Assembly (NCBI RefSeq): GCF_024623785.1
Contig: NZ_JANKBZ010000002.1
Span: 1 to 64,000, forward strand
DNA: 64,000 bases
Source: Archangium lipolyticum
GTDB lineage: Bacteria; Myxococcota; Myxococcia; Myxococcales; Myxococcaceae
Direction of reading: 5' to 3'
In this document: positions 34,813-46,929 of the stretch, one piece after another
How the letters are laid out: every line of letters starts with the position of its first letter
How positions within the stretch are numbered: the stretch's first letter is position 1
Made by a program: the position numbers and the translations under genes
The notes under the pieces: generated by a model
Told to the model about the DNA's origin: nothing
The model's input: the letters and a program-made list of their open reading frames with translations, nothing else
Database searches by the model: none

Positions 34813-35368
34813 TGTGGAAGTAGTGCACCCGGGCCCACAGTCCGGCGCAGGCCTTCATGTCCGCCGTCCACGCCTGTTGTGGCAGCTCTCCCTGGGCCTC
34901 GAACACCAGCTCCAGCCGGTCGGCTCGCGCCAGTTGCGGCACGCTCGCCGCCTCCCCTCCGCGCAACGTCAGCCGCGTGGGCGAGACCGGCTGCGACGAG
35001 CGGCGATATTCGAGCAGCGTCCGGATGATCTCCGTCGAGCCCTCTCGCCTCAGCGATACCTTCGCGTACTCGATTCCGTTCAGGTCCACCTCGCCCCCCG
35101 TGGCGGCGAGGTCGAACAGGCGCAGCCGGAACTCCGTATCCAGCCGCCCCTCGGGGAGGTCCGCGCCAATCTCCCCTAGTGGGAACACGAAGGTATGGCT
35201 CAGCGTCTGCGAGCCCGGCGCGGCGGCGGTGAAGCCGATTCCCTGCTCGGTCTTGCAGATCTCCTCGTTCTCCGCGTCCACCACGAAGAAGGTGTCGGCG
35301 ATCTTCTTGCAGCCTGGCGCGAGCAGCGTGGTGACGGACAGCAGGAGCACTCGGGAAAGGGCACGCAT
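34802..35368 (-). CDS. Hypothetical lipoprotein, 188 aa
   Basis: Begins with MRALSRVLLLSVTTLLAPGC, a lipoprotein signal. The rest is beta-rich (SHTFVFPLGEIGADLPEG, DTEFRLRLFDLAATGGEVDL, RLELVFEAQGELPQQAW). No family is recognised. Its last bases overlap the convergent immunity-like gene by 11. It is followed upstream by the outer-membrane-protein gene on the same strand, 11 bases away, so the two are probably co-transcribed. Confidence 0.65.
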   Translation of the reverse strand: MRALSRVLLLSVTTLLAPGCKKIADTFFVVDAENEEICKTEQGIGFTAAAPGSQTLSHTFVFPLGEIGADLPEGRLDTEFRLRLFDLAATGGEVDLNGIEYAKVSLRREGSTEIIRTLLEYRRSSQPVSPTRLTLRGGEAASVPQLARADRLELVFEAQGELPQQAWTADMKACAGLWARVHYFHIIF

Positions 35369-35379
35369 GGAGGTCCCCG

Positions 35380-36072
35380 TCAGTTGAAGTAGATGAGGAG
35401 GCCCAGCTTCGCCACCGGGCTGGTGAGGCTGAGTGAGAGGGGCTTCGCGGTGATGCCAGGGGTGCTGGCCTCATCGCGGATGAAGAGGGCCACGTCGCGC
35501 ACCGAGGCGAACCAGTAGCTGTACCCCACGGCGCCGAAGAGCGTCACGTAGCGCGAGGGCGAGTACTCCAGGCCCAGGCTGCCGGTGACCAGGTTGTAGT
35601 CCAGCTCGCGGATGCCCGTGGCCACCGGGGTGGGCTGGCCATGGAGCTGGTTCAGCAGCGCGCCGTAGTCCGCCTTGAAGTAGTGGCTGTAGCCGATGTC
35701 CAGCCTGGGCGAGAGGAAGAGCTCGAATGGGATGAACGTGAGGCCCCCTCGCACCCCGAAGCCCAGGCGGTTCCTCGCGGCCCCGGCGGTGACTCGCATC
35801 CGGCGCATCGGATGAACGAGCGCCGAGAGCCCCACTCCGTCCGGAGCGCCTGCCTCCGCCACCACGCCGAACCGCGTCTTCCAGGGAGGGGGCTCCTGTG
35901 TGTCGGGGTCGGAGGGCGTCACCGGGGTGGTCACGCTGCCCTCTGACTCCGAGGCCGGCACGTCCGGCTCCTCCTGCACCTGCGCCCGGGCGCACGGCGC
36001 TACCGCCAGGGTGAGCATGCTGGCGAGCACGCACACGGACCGGGCGCTCCTGGGATTGACTGATGTGGTCAT
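35380..36072 (-). CDS. Outer-membrane beta-barrel-like protein
   Basis: 230 residues from ATG 36070-36072, which gives a signal peptide ending APCARAQ. An acidic linker (VQEEPDVPASESEGSVTTPV) leads to alternating strands with LGFGVRGGLTFIPFELFLSP, DIGYSHYFKADYGALLNQLH and SLGLEYSPSRYVTLFGAVGYSY. Such repeats of aromatic-flanked strands suggest an outer-membrane barrel. The last residues LGLLIYFN fit a terminal aromatic strand. Partner of the preceding lipoprotein gene. Confidence 0.66.
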   Translation of the reverse strand: MTTSVNPRSARSVCVLASMLTLAVAPCARAQVQEEPDVPASESEGSVTTPVTPSDPDTQEPPPWKTRFGVVAEAGAPDGVGLSALVHPMRRMRVTAGAARNRLGFGVRGGLTFIPFELFLSPRLDIGYSHYFKADYGALLNQLHGQPTPVATGIRELDYNLVTGSLGLEYSPSRYVTLFGAVGYSYWFASVRDVALFIRDEASTPGITAKPLSLSLTSPVAKLGLLIYFN

Positions 36073-36276
36073 CGCTCCGTCCCCTCCGGGGCTACCCCCA
36101 GGTTCAGGGAAGAAGTCATGAAGGCACGAGGAAGTCACGAAGACACGGTTCTCCTACCGGCAGGGCAGGCAGGCACATGGACAGGAGTAGGCGGTCTCCC
36201 TCCGGGAGGGCTCGACCGATCGGCGCGGTCTGCTACGGTGTACCGCCCGGGTGCATCCGGCCCCTGGAGTTGCTCG

Positions 36277-37191
36277 ATGCTCAAGAAGATCCTGCTCGCC
36301 TTCGCGGCCCTCGGGGGGCTCGTCCTCCTCATTGGCCTCGTGCTGCCGTCGAAGTTCCGCGTCGAGCGCTCGACGACCATCAACGCTCCGCCCGAGGCGG
36401 TGTACGCCTCCGTGGCCAACGTCCAGCGCTGGCAGGACTGGTCCTCGTGGAACGTGAAGACGTACCCGGGCATCCGGTGGGTGTTCGGTGGGACGGCCGT
36501 GGGCGTCGGTGCCGTGCGCAGCTGGAGCGGCGAGGACGTGGGCCGCGGCACCCTCTCCCTCACCGAGGCGGACCCCAAGACGGGCGTGGCCTATGACACC
36601 TCGGTGGAGCAGGGCAGGTACCTGATGCACGGCCGCATCTCCCTCGCCGCCGTGGAGTCCGGCACCCGGGTGACCTGGGTGGACGAGGGCGACATCGGCG
36701 GCAACCCGTTCGCGCACTACGCCGTTCCCTTCATCAAGTCGAGGCTCGGGGCTCACCTCGAGGAGGGTCTCGCCAACCTGAAGAAGCAGTTGGAGTCGGG
36801 CCCGCCTCTCGCGATCGAGGCGCCGCCCGTCCCGGCTTCCGCTTCCCCGGGGGAGCAGGTCGCGGCGCCCGCGCAGCCGCCCGCTTCCGAGCAGCCGCCT
36901 CCGGCCCCGCTCGTGGAGGGCACTCCGCCGGCCACGGGTTCCACGGACGGGACGCAGGTGATCCCACCCGAGGGCTCGCAGGCGGCCGCTCCGGGGGAGG
37001 TGGCGCCCACGCCGTCGGCCACGACTCCTCCCTCCGGTGAGCAGGCTCCCGCCTCCCCGGGAGTGGTGGCTCCCCCGGTCGAGCCGGCTCCCTCGCAACC
37101 GGCTTCCTCGGGTGAGCCCGTGCTGGCTCCCACCTCGACTCCGGCTCCGGCGGTGGACGCGGGCTCCGCCGAGCTGAAACGGGCGGGATGA
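36277..37191 (+). CDS. SRPBCC-fold protein with Pro/Ala-rich tail
   Basis: 304 residues. An N-terminal membrane anchor (MLKKILLAFAALGGLVLLIGL) is followed by a polyketide-cyclase/SRPBCC fold (about 25-175; VERSTTINAPPEAVYASVAN, WSSWNVKTYPGIRW, GTRVTWVDEGDIGGNPFAHY). The remaining 130 residues are low-complexity Pro/Ala/Ser/Gly, probably a disordered spacer. The fold binds small hydrophobic ligands; the ligand is unknown. ATG 36277 was chosen because it starts at the anchor. Confidence 0.78.
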   Translation: MLKKILLAFAALGGLVLLIGLVLPSKFRVERSTTINAPPEAVYASVANVQRWQDWSSWNVKTYPGIRWVFGGTAVGVGAVRSWSGEDVGRGTLSLTEADPKTGVAYDTSVEQGRYLMHGRISLAAVESGTRVTWVDEGDIGGNPFAHYAVPFIKSRLGAHLEEGLANLKKQLESGPPLAIEAPPVPASASPGEQVAAPAQPPASEQPPPAPLVEGTPPATGSTDGTQVIPPEGSQAAAPGEVAPTPSATTPPSGEQAPASPGVVAPPVEPAPSQPASSGEPVLAPTSTPAPAVDAGSAELKRAG

Positions 37192-37267
37192 GACGAGGTG
37201 GGTGAAAGCGCTCCTTTCCCCGCTTGTCGGCTTGCGGCGGGCGTGCCCCTGCACTAGTGCTCCCCGT

Positions 37268-38668
<1,401 letters not shown>

Positions 38669-38671
38669 AGA

Positions 38672-38704
38672 CCCTCACCCCAGCCCTCTCCCAGAGGGAG
38701 AGGG
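38672..38704. terminator. Hairpin between convergent genes, REP-like
   Basis: A perfect stem CCCTCTCCC (38684-38692), loop AGA, GGGAGAGGG (38696-38704), preceded by CCCTCACCCCAG. The motif is a common dispersed palindromic sequence in high-GC genomes, and its position between convergent stops (38668 and 38729) makes it a likely bidirectional terminator. No T-run follows, so the terminator function is inferred. Confidence 0.7.
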
Positions 38705-38728
38705 GGCTTACACGGGCCGGGACTCGCG

Positions 38729-39979
38729 TCAGGACACGATGCGCGTCTTGATGTCCGTCTGCAGGCCGGCGATCGCCTGGCACACCGGGTTGGCCACGTC
38801 CTGGTCCAGGTCCATCACCAGGTAGCCGATGTTGGCGTCCGTGCTGAGCACCTGGGCGTGGATGTTGGCGTTGAGATCCGAGACGATCTTGTTGATGTCG
38901 CGCAGCACGCCCGGCGTGTTGCGGTGCACGTTGAGGATGCGGTGCGTGTTCGGAATCAGCGGCGTCTCCACCTGCGGGAAGTTCACCGCCCCCGTCGTCG
39001 CCCCGTTCCTCACGAACTTGATGAGCGAGGTGGCCACCTCCTTGCCGATGGACGCCTGCGCCTCCTCCGTCGAGCCGCCGATGTGCGGGGTGAGGATGAC
39101 GTTGGGCAGCCCCTGCAGCTCGGAGACGAAGCCGTCGCTGTTGGTCTCCGGCTCCTCGGGGTACACGTCCACCGCGGCGCCCGCCAGGTGGCCCGACTTG
39201 AGCGCCTTCGCCAGCGCGCCGATGTCCACCACCGTGCCCCGGCTCGCGTTGATGAGGTAGCTGCCCTGGCGCATCTTCGCCAGCTCGCGCTCCCCAATCA
39301 TCCACTCGGTGGACGGCGTGGCCGGCACGTGCAGCGTCACGAAGTCCGCCGTCTCCAGCAGCTCGTTCAGCGAGGTCGTGGGGCGCGAGTTGCCCAGCGG
39401 CAGCTTCGTCATCACGTCGTAGAAGATGACGCGCATGCCCATGGACTCGGCCAGCACGCCCAGCTGCGAGCCGATGTGCCCGTACCCGATGATGCCCAGC
39501 GTCTTGCCGCGCACCTCGTGGCTGCCCGTGGCCACCTTGCGCCACTGGCCCGCGTGCACCTCCCGGCTCCGGTCTCCGAGCTGGCGGGTGAGCATGATGA
39601 TCTCCGCGATCACCAGCTCCGCCACGCTGCGCGTGTTGCTGAAGGGGGCGTTGAAGACGGGCACGCCGTGCGTGTTGGCCGCCTTCAGGTCCACCTGGTT
39701 GGTGCCGATGCAGAAGGCCCCCACCGCCAGCAGGTGGGGCGCCTTGGCCAGGGCCGGCTCCCACACGTTCGTCTTGCTGCGGATGCCCAGCAGGTGGACG
39801 CCCTGGATGCGTTGCTCCAGCTCGTCCGGCTTGAGCGCTCCCTTGAGCCGCTCCACCGAGAAGCCCTCCGCCTTGAGCATCTCCTCGGCGGACGGGTGGA
39901 TGTTCTCGAGCAACAGGACCTTCAGGGGACCATCGATGGAGACCGGTGTGGAAGGCGACGGGAACTTGGGCGTGCTCAT
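38729..39979 (-). CDS. serA: D-3-phosphoglycerate dehydrogenase
   Basis: 416 residues, the E. coli-type length with a C-terminal ACT domain. NAD-binding motif GIIGYGHIGSQLGVLAESMG; catalytic region ELVIAEIIMLTRQL and LTPHIGGSTEEAQ. The ACT domain (about 340-416) binds L-serine for feedback control (HRILNVHRNTPGVLRDINKI). It makes 3-phosphohydroxypyruvate for serine synthesis. Convergent with the D-2-hydroxyglutarate-dehydrogenase-like gene. Confidence 0.96.
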   Translation of the reverse strand: MSTPKFPSPSTPVSIDGPLKVLLLENIHPSAEEMLKAEGFSVERLKGALKPDELEQRIQGVHLLGIRSKTNVWEPALAKAPHLLAVGAFCIGTNQVDLKAANTHGVPVFNAPFSNTRSVAELVIAEIIMLTRQLGDRSREVHAGQWRKVATGSHEVRGKTLGIIGYGHIGSQLGVLAESMGMRVIFYDVMTKLPLGNSRPTTSLNELLETADFVTLHVPATPSTEWMIGERELAKMRQGSYLINASRGTVVDIGALAKALKSGHLAGAAVDVYPEEPETNSDGFVSELQGLPNVILTPHIGGSTEEAQASIGKEVATSLIKFVRNGATTGAVNFPQVETPLIPNTHRILNVHRNTPGVLRDINKIVSDLNANIHAQVLSTDANIGYLVMDLDQDVANPVCQAIAGLQTDIKTRIVS

Positions 39980-40095
39980 ATGCCCCTCGCGTTAGATCCC
40001 GCCCCCCGGCCTGTCAAGCGTCGGCTGTGGGAACACGAGGACCGCCCGCCACGAGGGCGAGCGGCCCGGACCGCCTGCTCCGTCAGACGGGTGTG

Positions 40096-41793
<1,698 letters not shown>

Positions 41794-41943
41794 GGGGATT
41801 CGCTCCTGTCTTGCCTTCTCGGAATGCGGGAAAGGCCGTCAGCCCGGAAGAGGCCGACCCGGGCATGATGCCCCAGGCGGGGCGTGGGAAGCGCCGGTTC
41901 AGACGGAGCGTGAAGACGAGAACGACCCGAAGTGGAGCGGGTC

Positions 41944-42321
41944 CTACTCGTCGTCGGGATTGCGCAGCCAGGCCAGGGCGGCCTCGCGCGTCTCGAAGGT
42001 GCGCGTGGGGATGGTGAGCATGGCCTTCTTCGTCATGCGCCAGGCCTGGAGCCCGGAGGCGGCATCACTGACCACGCGCGCCGAGCGCTTCATGCCGTGC
42101 AGCTGCGCGAAGGCGTTGAGGCTGGCCATGGTGGCCACCATCTCCGGCGGCATCACCCGCAGCTTTCCCTGGTCCACCAGCGCGCTCCACGGGCCGCCCA
42201 TGCGGATGATCGTCTCGCGGATGCGCTTGAGGTAGTCCGTGACATCCTCCGCGCTGGGCTGCGGTGGGTAGACGACGTCGATGATGCGGTCTGCCTCGTA
42301 GACGGAGATCTGGAAGGGCAT
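41944..42321 (-). CDS. STAS/SpoIIAA-like protein
   Basis: 125 residues starting MPFQISVYEADRIIDVVYPP (ATG 42319-42321). The alternating beta-alpha pattern with TDYLKRIRETIIRMGGPWSALV and PEMVATMASLNAFAQLHGMK resembles SpoIIAA-like/STAS domains; the conserved phosphorylatable serine of anti-sigma-factor antagonists is not obvious, so it may serve a different role. Cytoplasmic. Confidence 0.66.
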   Translation of the reverse strand: MPFQISVYEADRIIDVVYPPQPSAEDVTDYLKRIRETIIRMGGPWSALVDQGKLRVMPPEMVATMASLNAFAQLHGMKRSARVVSDAASGLQAWRMTKKAMLTIPTRTFETREAALAWLRNPDDE

Positions 42322-42501
42322 GTGTTGCTCGGTGCTCCCGGGCGCGCGGGGTGGGGCCGCGCGTGGCGCGCACTCTAACGCCAGAGGGGCCCGAGTCGAA
42401 AACACCTGTCAGACCTCGTTGCTACGTACCGTCCCTGCCGGCTGGACCGGAGCCCGGACGCCAGGAGCGTCGGGGTGGTCGCAGCCCGGCAAGGGGGTTT
42501 C

Positions 42502-42828
42502 ATGAACACGAAGTTGTATGTGCTGGGTGCGGTGCTGGGGACGGCGCCAGCCCTGCTGCCGGTGGCGTGCACTCCGTGGGAGCCTTCTTCGCCCAAGCGC
42601 GAGGAGGAGCCTCGGGGTGGGACGTCGCGGCGGGTGGAGCGTCCCGCCGGGGGTGGTGGGGCCGTGGTCCTGCCGCCCGCGCAGGTGCCGGCGGGCCGGG
42701 AGCCCGGTGTGCCGGTGCACCCGTGTGAGCTCATCACCGAGATGAAGGTGCCGTGCGATGCCTCCACGGAGGTGTGCGAGTACACCTATTGGCATTGTCC
42801 CCGGAGCGTGAATCCGCTCCGGGCGTAG
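42502..42828 (+). CDS. Small hypothetical lipoprotein
   Basis: 108 residues from ATG 42502. Leader MNTKLYVLGAVLGTAPALL is followed by PVAC, a lipobox, giving Cys31-type lipidation. A low-complexity basic/Gly-rich middle leads to a Cys-containing end (HPCELITEMKVPCDASTEVC). No family is recognised. AAGGGGG lies nine bases upstream of the start. Confidence 0.62.
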   Translation: MNTKLYVLGAVLGTAPALLPVACTPWEPSSPKREEEPRGGTSRRVERPAGGGGAVVLPPAQVPAGREPGVPVHPCELITEMKVPCDASTEVCEYTYWHCPRSVNPLRA

Positions 42829-43002
42829 ATGTGACCGGTCCGCTCCGGGGCCTGGAAGCCCGCCTGTCCCACCCTCTGGGGACCGGGCGGCCAGGCCTCG
42901 GGGCGTGGCCCTTCTTGGCGCACGTCTCCCGGGGTTCCTAGCTTCGCTGAGGACTGGAGCAGGGCCCGTGCCTGCTCGAGGTCGGGCCCTGGAGGGTCGG
43001 AC

Positions 43003-43410
43003 ATGAAGACGGGAACGAAGGTCCTGGGAGTGGTGATGCTGGGCGTGGTGCTGGGCGGCGCGGGATGCGCGGGGACGAAGGAAGCGGCGCGCGACGTCGA
43101 GTCCGCGGTGCCGGGGCTCTCGCAGAAGCAAGAGGGCGTGGTGACGAACGTGGACAAGGACGGCAACCTGATCGCCGTGAAGTCCGTGGACGACCCGTCC
43201 GCGCCCCCCGCGTGGTTCGCGCTCACCCCGGACACGAAGATGGAGCGCGAGGGGCGGCTGGTGAGCCTCGACGACATTTCCGAGGGCACGCCGGTGCGTG
43301 TCAGCTTCGAGCCGGCCACGGGCCCCGAGAAGACGTACAAGGTCGAGGTGCTCACCGGCGAGAAGGCCGGCGAGGTGAAGGCGAAGGCCGAGCTTCAGGG
43401 CCAGCAGTAG
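43003..43410 (+). CDS. Hypothetical lipoprotein, 135 aa
   Basis: Signal MKTGTKVLGVVMLGVVLGG with GAGC lipobox. The mature part has a small beta domain (VVTNVDKDGNLIAVKSVDD, WFALTPDTKMEREGRLVSL, TPVRVSFEPA), resembling an OB-fold-like module seen in short periplasmic lipoproteins. Ends in a Lys/Glu-rich tail. The next gene starts 28 bases later on the same strand, so co-transcription is likely. Confidence 0.68.
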   Translation: MKTGTKVLGVVMLGVVLGGAGCAGTKEAARDVESAVPGLSQKQEGVVTNVDKDGNLIAVKSVDDPSAPPAWFALTPDTKMEREGRLVSLDDISEGTPVRVSFEPATGPEKTYKVEVLTGEKAGEVKAKAELQGQQ

Positions 43411-43438
43411 TCCTGGCCCGTCCGGGAGGGGAGGGTCG

Positions 43439-44065
43439 ATGAAGGGGAGGCGGGCGGCGTCGGTGTTGGTTCTCACTCTCGTGGCGGGGAGCGCCTCGGC
43501 GCAGACGTCGCTCCTGTCCAACCTGCACGACTGGTCCGTGATGGTGGGCAGTGGCGTGGAGGGCTACACCCAGATGCTGGCCCCCCTGGTCGACCCCGGT
43601 GTCACCTACGGGGTGTCGGTGGGGGTGCGGCCGGAGCCGCTCCTCGGTCTGGAGGTGGGCCTGGAGGTGGGCTACTCGGGCGCGGTGAACGAGCTCGACA
43701 CGCGGGTGGCGGGCAGGCGCGGCGCGGACCTGGTGCGCAACGGGGCCTACGCGGCGGCCTCCGTGGGGCTGCTCTCCTCGCGGGTCCAGCCCTACGTGAT
43801 GGGCGGCCTGGGCTTCAGCAGCTACAACGTCCGCGGGGCCGTGCCCGCGCTGGGGGACGACATCGTGGGCAACGTCCCGGTGGGGGCGGGGGTTCGCACG
43901 TCCCTCGGGGTCCTCACCGCCGACGCACGCCTCAGCTACAACGTGCTCTTCGATCAGCGGTTCGCCGCTGGGACGCCCGCTCCCGACGCGGGCAACTTGT
44001 CGGAGCTCTCCATCAGCAGGGGCGGCCGCTACTCCGGCACGCTCAACCTCGGCATGACGTGGTGA
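43439..44065 (+). CDS. Putative outer-membrane beta-barrel protein
   Basis: 208 residues. Signal MKGRRAASVLVLTLVAGSAS-AQ. Aromatic and glycine-rich strands follow: GVTYGVSVGVRPEPLLGLEV, AYAAASVGLLSSRVQPYVMG, GAGVRTSLGVLTADARLSYN, ending YSGTLNLGMTW, which has the terminal Trp/Phe of an outer-membrane protein. No specific family. Confidence 0.68.
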   Translation: MKGRRAASVLVLTLVAGSASAQTSLLSNLHDWSVMVGSGVEGYTQMLAPLVDPGVTYGVSVGVRPEPLLGLEVGLEVGYSGAVNELDTRVAGRRGADLVRNGAYAAASVGLLSSRVQPYVMGGLGFSSYNVRGAVPALGDDIVGNVPVGAGVRTSLGVLTADARLSYNVLFDQRFAAGTPAPDAGNLSELSISRGGRYSGTLNLGMTW

Positions 44066-44114
44066 GGGCGGAGCCCGCCGGCCCTCCGGCACCGGCGGGC
44101 GGGGCGCGAGGCGC

Positions 44115-46052
44115 TCAGTTCACCGCGGACGGCCTGGCGGCCTTCAGGTGCGAGTCCAGGAAGCCGCGCATGCGCGAGTAGGCCTCCACCTCGTTCTTCT
44201 TCTTGGTGAAGCCGTGGCCCTCGTCCGGGAAGATGACGTACTCCACGGGCACGCCGTTCTTCTTCACCGCCTCGACGATCTCATCCGACTCGGGCTTGAT
44301 GACGCGCGGGTCGTTGGCGCCCTGGAGCACGAGCAGCGGCTTGGAGATCTTCTCCGCGTGGAAGAGGGGCGAGACGTCGCGCAGCATCTGCGCCTGCTTC
44401 ACCGGGTCTCCAATCTCCTTGTAGAGGGACTCGCGCTGCGCCTCCCACCAGGGCGGGATGCTCTCGAGCGTGCGCAGCCAGTTGGAGACACCGAAGATGT
44501 CGATGCCCACCTTGAAGGCGTCCGGGTGGAAGGCGAGCGCGGCCAGCACCATGTAGCCGCCATAGCTGCCGCCGGCGATGCCGATGCGCTCGGCGTCCAC
44601 GTAGGGCAGGCTGGCCAGGTACTTCCGGGCCTCGAGGCAGTCCTGGAGCGGCTCGCGGCCATGCTTCTGGTCATCCGCGGTGAAGAAGGTCTTCCCGTAG
44701 CCGGAGCTGCCGCGGTTGTTGATGCCCAGCACCACGTAGCCGTGGTTGACGAGGTACTGGATGACGGGCGAGTAGCCCTTGCGCGTCTGGCCACCGGGGC
44801 CGCCGTGCACCCAGACGATGGCGGGCGCCTTGGCTTCCGGCGTGGCCTGGTGGGGCTTGAAGAGGATGTTGGGAATCTCCACCCCGTCGAAGGACTTGAA
44901 GCGCACCACCTGGGCCTCGACGAGGTCCTCCGCGTCGAGCTCCCGGCTCAGCGAGTCGGTGAGGCGGGTGACCTTCTTCGTGCCGAAGTCATAGACGTAC
45001 AGGTTGGACGGGGAGCGGTCTCCATTGTGGTAGAAGGCCATCCGCTTCTCGCTGTCCGAGATGGTGACGGAGGTGATGTCACCCGCGGGCAGCTGGGGCA
45101 GCGCCAGGGGCTTGCCCGCCTTGACGTCGTGCACGCGGATGACGGTGCGGCCATCCTCGTTGATGGCGGTGACGCGGTAGCCGCCCTTGCGCGAGAACGC
45201 GGTGTACATCACGTCCCAGTCGGCGCGCTCCACGTCCTCCACCTTGCCGGTGGCCAGCTCGTAGCGGGCGACCCGCTTGAACTCGGATCCCTGGTCCGTG
45301 AGGAAGTAGAGGGCGGTGGAACCTGGATCGAACGTGCTGGCGTCGAAGAACACGTCCCCCTGGTGCGGGGTGATGTGCTTCAGCTCCTTCTTCTCCACGT
45401 CGTAGAGGTGGAGGTCCGTATCGTAGCTGGTGCGCGTCTTGTCGAAGGCGAGCCACCTGCCATCGGGCGACACGGCCGAGAAGGAGAGGCCGGTGTCGTT
45501 CTGGTACACGAGCGTGCGCGCGTACGTCTTCGCGTCGTAGCGGTAGACGTCGAAGAAGCGCGCGTCGCGCTCGTTGGTGAGCACGTAGAAGGCGGAGTCG
45601 TCCCCGCTCCAGCCCACGAACTGGGCCTTCAGCTTCTGGCCGGGCGTGAGGTCGCGCTCCTTGCCGTCCGGCGCGCGGACGTAGAGGTGGTTGGCCTCGT
45701 TGCCGCCCTGGTCTCGCGTGAAGAGGATGCGCTCGTCCCTGGGGAAGAAGGCGACGGCGTAGGTGGAGTCCGTCTTCGACTGCGTGAGCGCCTTCGGCTT
45801 TCCGCCCGCGATCGGCAGGGTGTACGCGTTGAAGATGCCACTCTGGTTGGAGGAGAAGAGGACGCGCTTCTCATCCGGCGAGAAGGAAGCCCCGGAGAGC
45901 TTCGTCGTCGCCATGAACTGCTCCACGGTGTACTGCTTCGAGGGCCGCGAGACGCTCCTGGCCGGAGCCTCGGCCTTGGGCGCGGCGAGCGCGAGGGTGG
46001 GCACGAGCGTGGCCGCCGCCAGCACTCGGAAGAGGGTGGTCCTGAGCTGCAT
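44115..46052 (-). CDS. S9-family prolyl oligopeptidase-like peptidase
   Basis: 645 residues with a signal peptide (ending ALAAP) and a beta-propeller (about 40-400) of WD40-like blades. The alpha/beta-hydrolase domain has nucleophile Ser496 in GGSYGGY, Asp581 in GANDPRV and a likely His near 613 in PDEGHGF. The oligopeptidase cleaves short peptides, usually after proline or hydrophobic residues. Exported, and probably periplasmic or extracellular. Confidence 0.93.
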   Translation of the reverse strand: MQLRTTLFRVLAAATLVPTLALAAPKAEAPARSVSRPSKQYTVEQFMATTKLSGASFSPDEKRVLFSSNQSGIFNAYTLPIAGGKPKALTQSKTDSTYAVAFFPRDERILFTRDQGGNEANHLYVRAPDGKERDLTPGQKLKAQFVGWSGDDSAFYVLTNERDARFFDVYRYDAKTYARTLVYQNDTGLSFSAVSPDGRWLAFDKTRTSYDTDLHLYDVEKKELKHITPHQGDVFFDASTFDPGSTALYFLTDQGSEFKRVARYELATGKVEDVERADWDVMYTAFSRKGGYRVTAINEDGRTVIRVHDVKAGKPLALPQLPAGDITSVTISDSEKRMAFYHNGDRSPSNLYVYDFGTKKVTRLTDSLSRELDAEDLVEAQVVRFKSFDGVEIPNILFKPHQATPEAKAPAIVWVHGGPGGQTRKGYSPVIQYLVNHGYVVLGINNRGSSGYGKTFFTADDQKHGREPLQDCLEARKYLASLPYVDAERIGIAGGSYGGYMVLAALAFHPDAFKVGIDIFGVSNWLRTLESIPPWWEAQRESLYKEIGDPVKQAQMLRDVSPLFHAEKISKPLLVLQGANDPRVIKPESDEIVEAVKKNGVPVEYVIFPDEGHGFTKKKNEVEAYSRMRGFLDSHLKAARPSAVN

Positions 46053-46407
46053 GGATTCTCCACGTGAAGAGGAACCGTCCAGAGCGGGGGGAGTCGCCTG
46101 GGCGGGTGCACGTTGGCACGGCTGCCTTCACGGTACGAGTCACCACCGAGGCTGATTTCCCACCGTCAGGTCCCTGAAAATCTTCCAGCGTTCCGGCACG
46201 GCCGGGGCGCGAGGCCTGGCCAACCCCTCGGAATCCATGAGGTGCGTACTGGCACGCGAGGCGCAATGGAGGGCGCGCGGGTGGTGGGGATCGGGGTTGG
46301 AGCGCTCGGGCGGGTGTGGACGGTGGGGTGGGTTCGGGGGGCGCCCGAGCGCGTGCGGTTCGTCGGGGCGTGTGGCGGTGGGGGTGGGCGTCGTGGGCGT
46401 GCGGCGG
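46053..46407. other. Intergenic region, G-rich upstream of the MshEN gene
   Basis: 355 bases between the divergent S9 peptidase and MshEN genes. From about 46264 the plus strand is very G-rich, with many runs of three to six G. An earlier in-frame start for the MshEN gene within it is possible but gives an implausible Gly/Arg/Ser-rich leader. Confidence 0.45.
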
Positions 46408-46929
46408 ATGCGGCTGGGCGAGCAATGGGTTGCAAGCGGGCTGTTGGCGTCGGCGCAGGTGGAGGAGGCGCTCGCTTGTCAGGGTCGGTGGCGGTGCAGG
46501 TTGGGGGAGGCCGCGGTGCGGTTGGGACTGCTCGCGCCGGAGCAGCTCCTCATCACGTTGGCGCAGCAACTCCAGGTGCCCTTCATCCGCCGTGAGGGTC
46601 TGGAGCGCGTTCCCGCGGGGCTGATGCGTTGCGTGCCCGCGCGGGTGCTCGCGCGGCTGCGCGTCTGTCCGCTGCGTGTCGAGTGGCGGGACGAGGTGCG
46701 AGGCACCGTCTTCGTGGCCACCAGCGAGCCGGGCAACCTGTACGTGCTCGACGACATGGCCTTCGCCACCGGGTGCGCGGTGCGCCCGGTGCTGGCGCTC
46801 TCGGATGACATCGAGCACGTGCTGCGCCGCAACGGCGTCCTCCACACGCGTCCCCGCTCACTGGAGCTGGACGCGTCGGACGCGGACGCGCGGAGCTACC
46901 CGCCGAGCACCTGGAGCGCGCGGGCGTAG
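46408..46929 (+). CDS. MshEN / GspE N-terminal-domain protein
   Basis: 173 residues from ATG 46408. Contains [20 protein letters not shown] and [20 protein letters not shown], the tandem half-motifs of the MshEN domain, which in some family members binds cyclic di-GMP. No ATPase domain follows, so it is a stand-alone module, a pattern common in myxobacteria. The last 34 bases overlap the convergent LysM-GH19 gene. Confidence 0.72.
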   Translation: MRLGEQWVASGLLASAQVEEALACQGRWRCRLGEAAVRLGLLAPEQLLITLAQQLQVPFIRREGLERVPAGLMRCVPARVLARLRVCPLRVEWRDEVRGTVFVATSEPGNLYVLDDMAFATGCAVRPVLALSDDIEHVLRRNGVLHTRPRSLELDASDADARSYPPSTWSARA

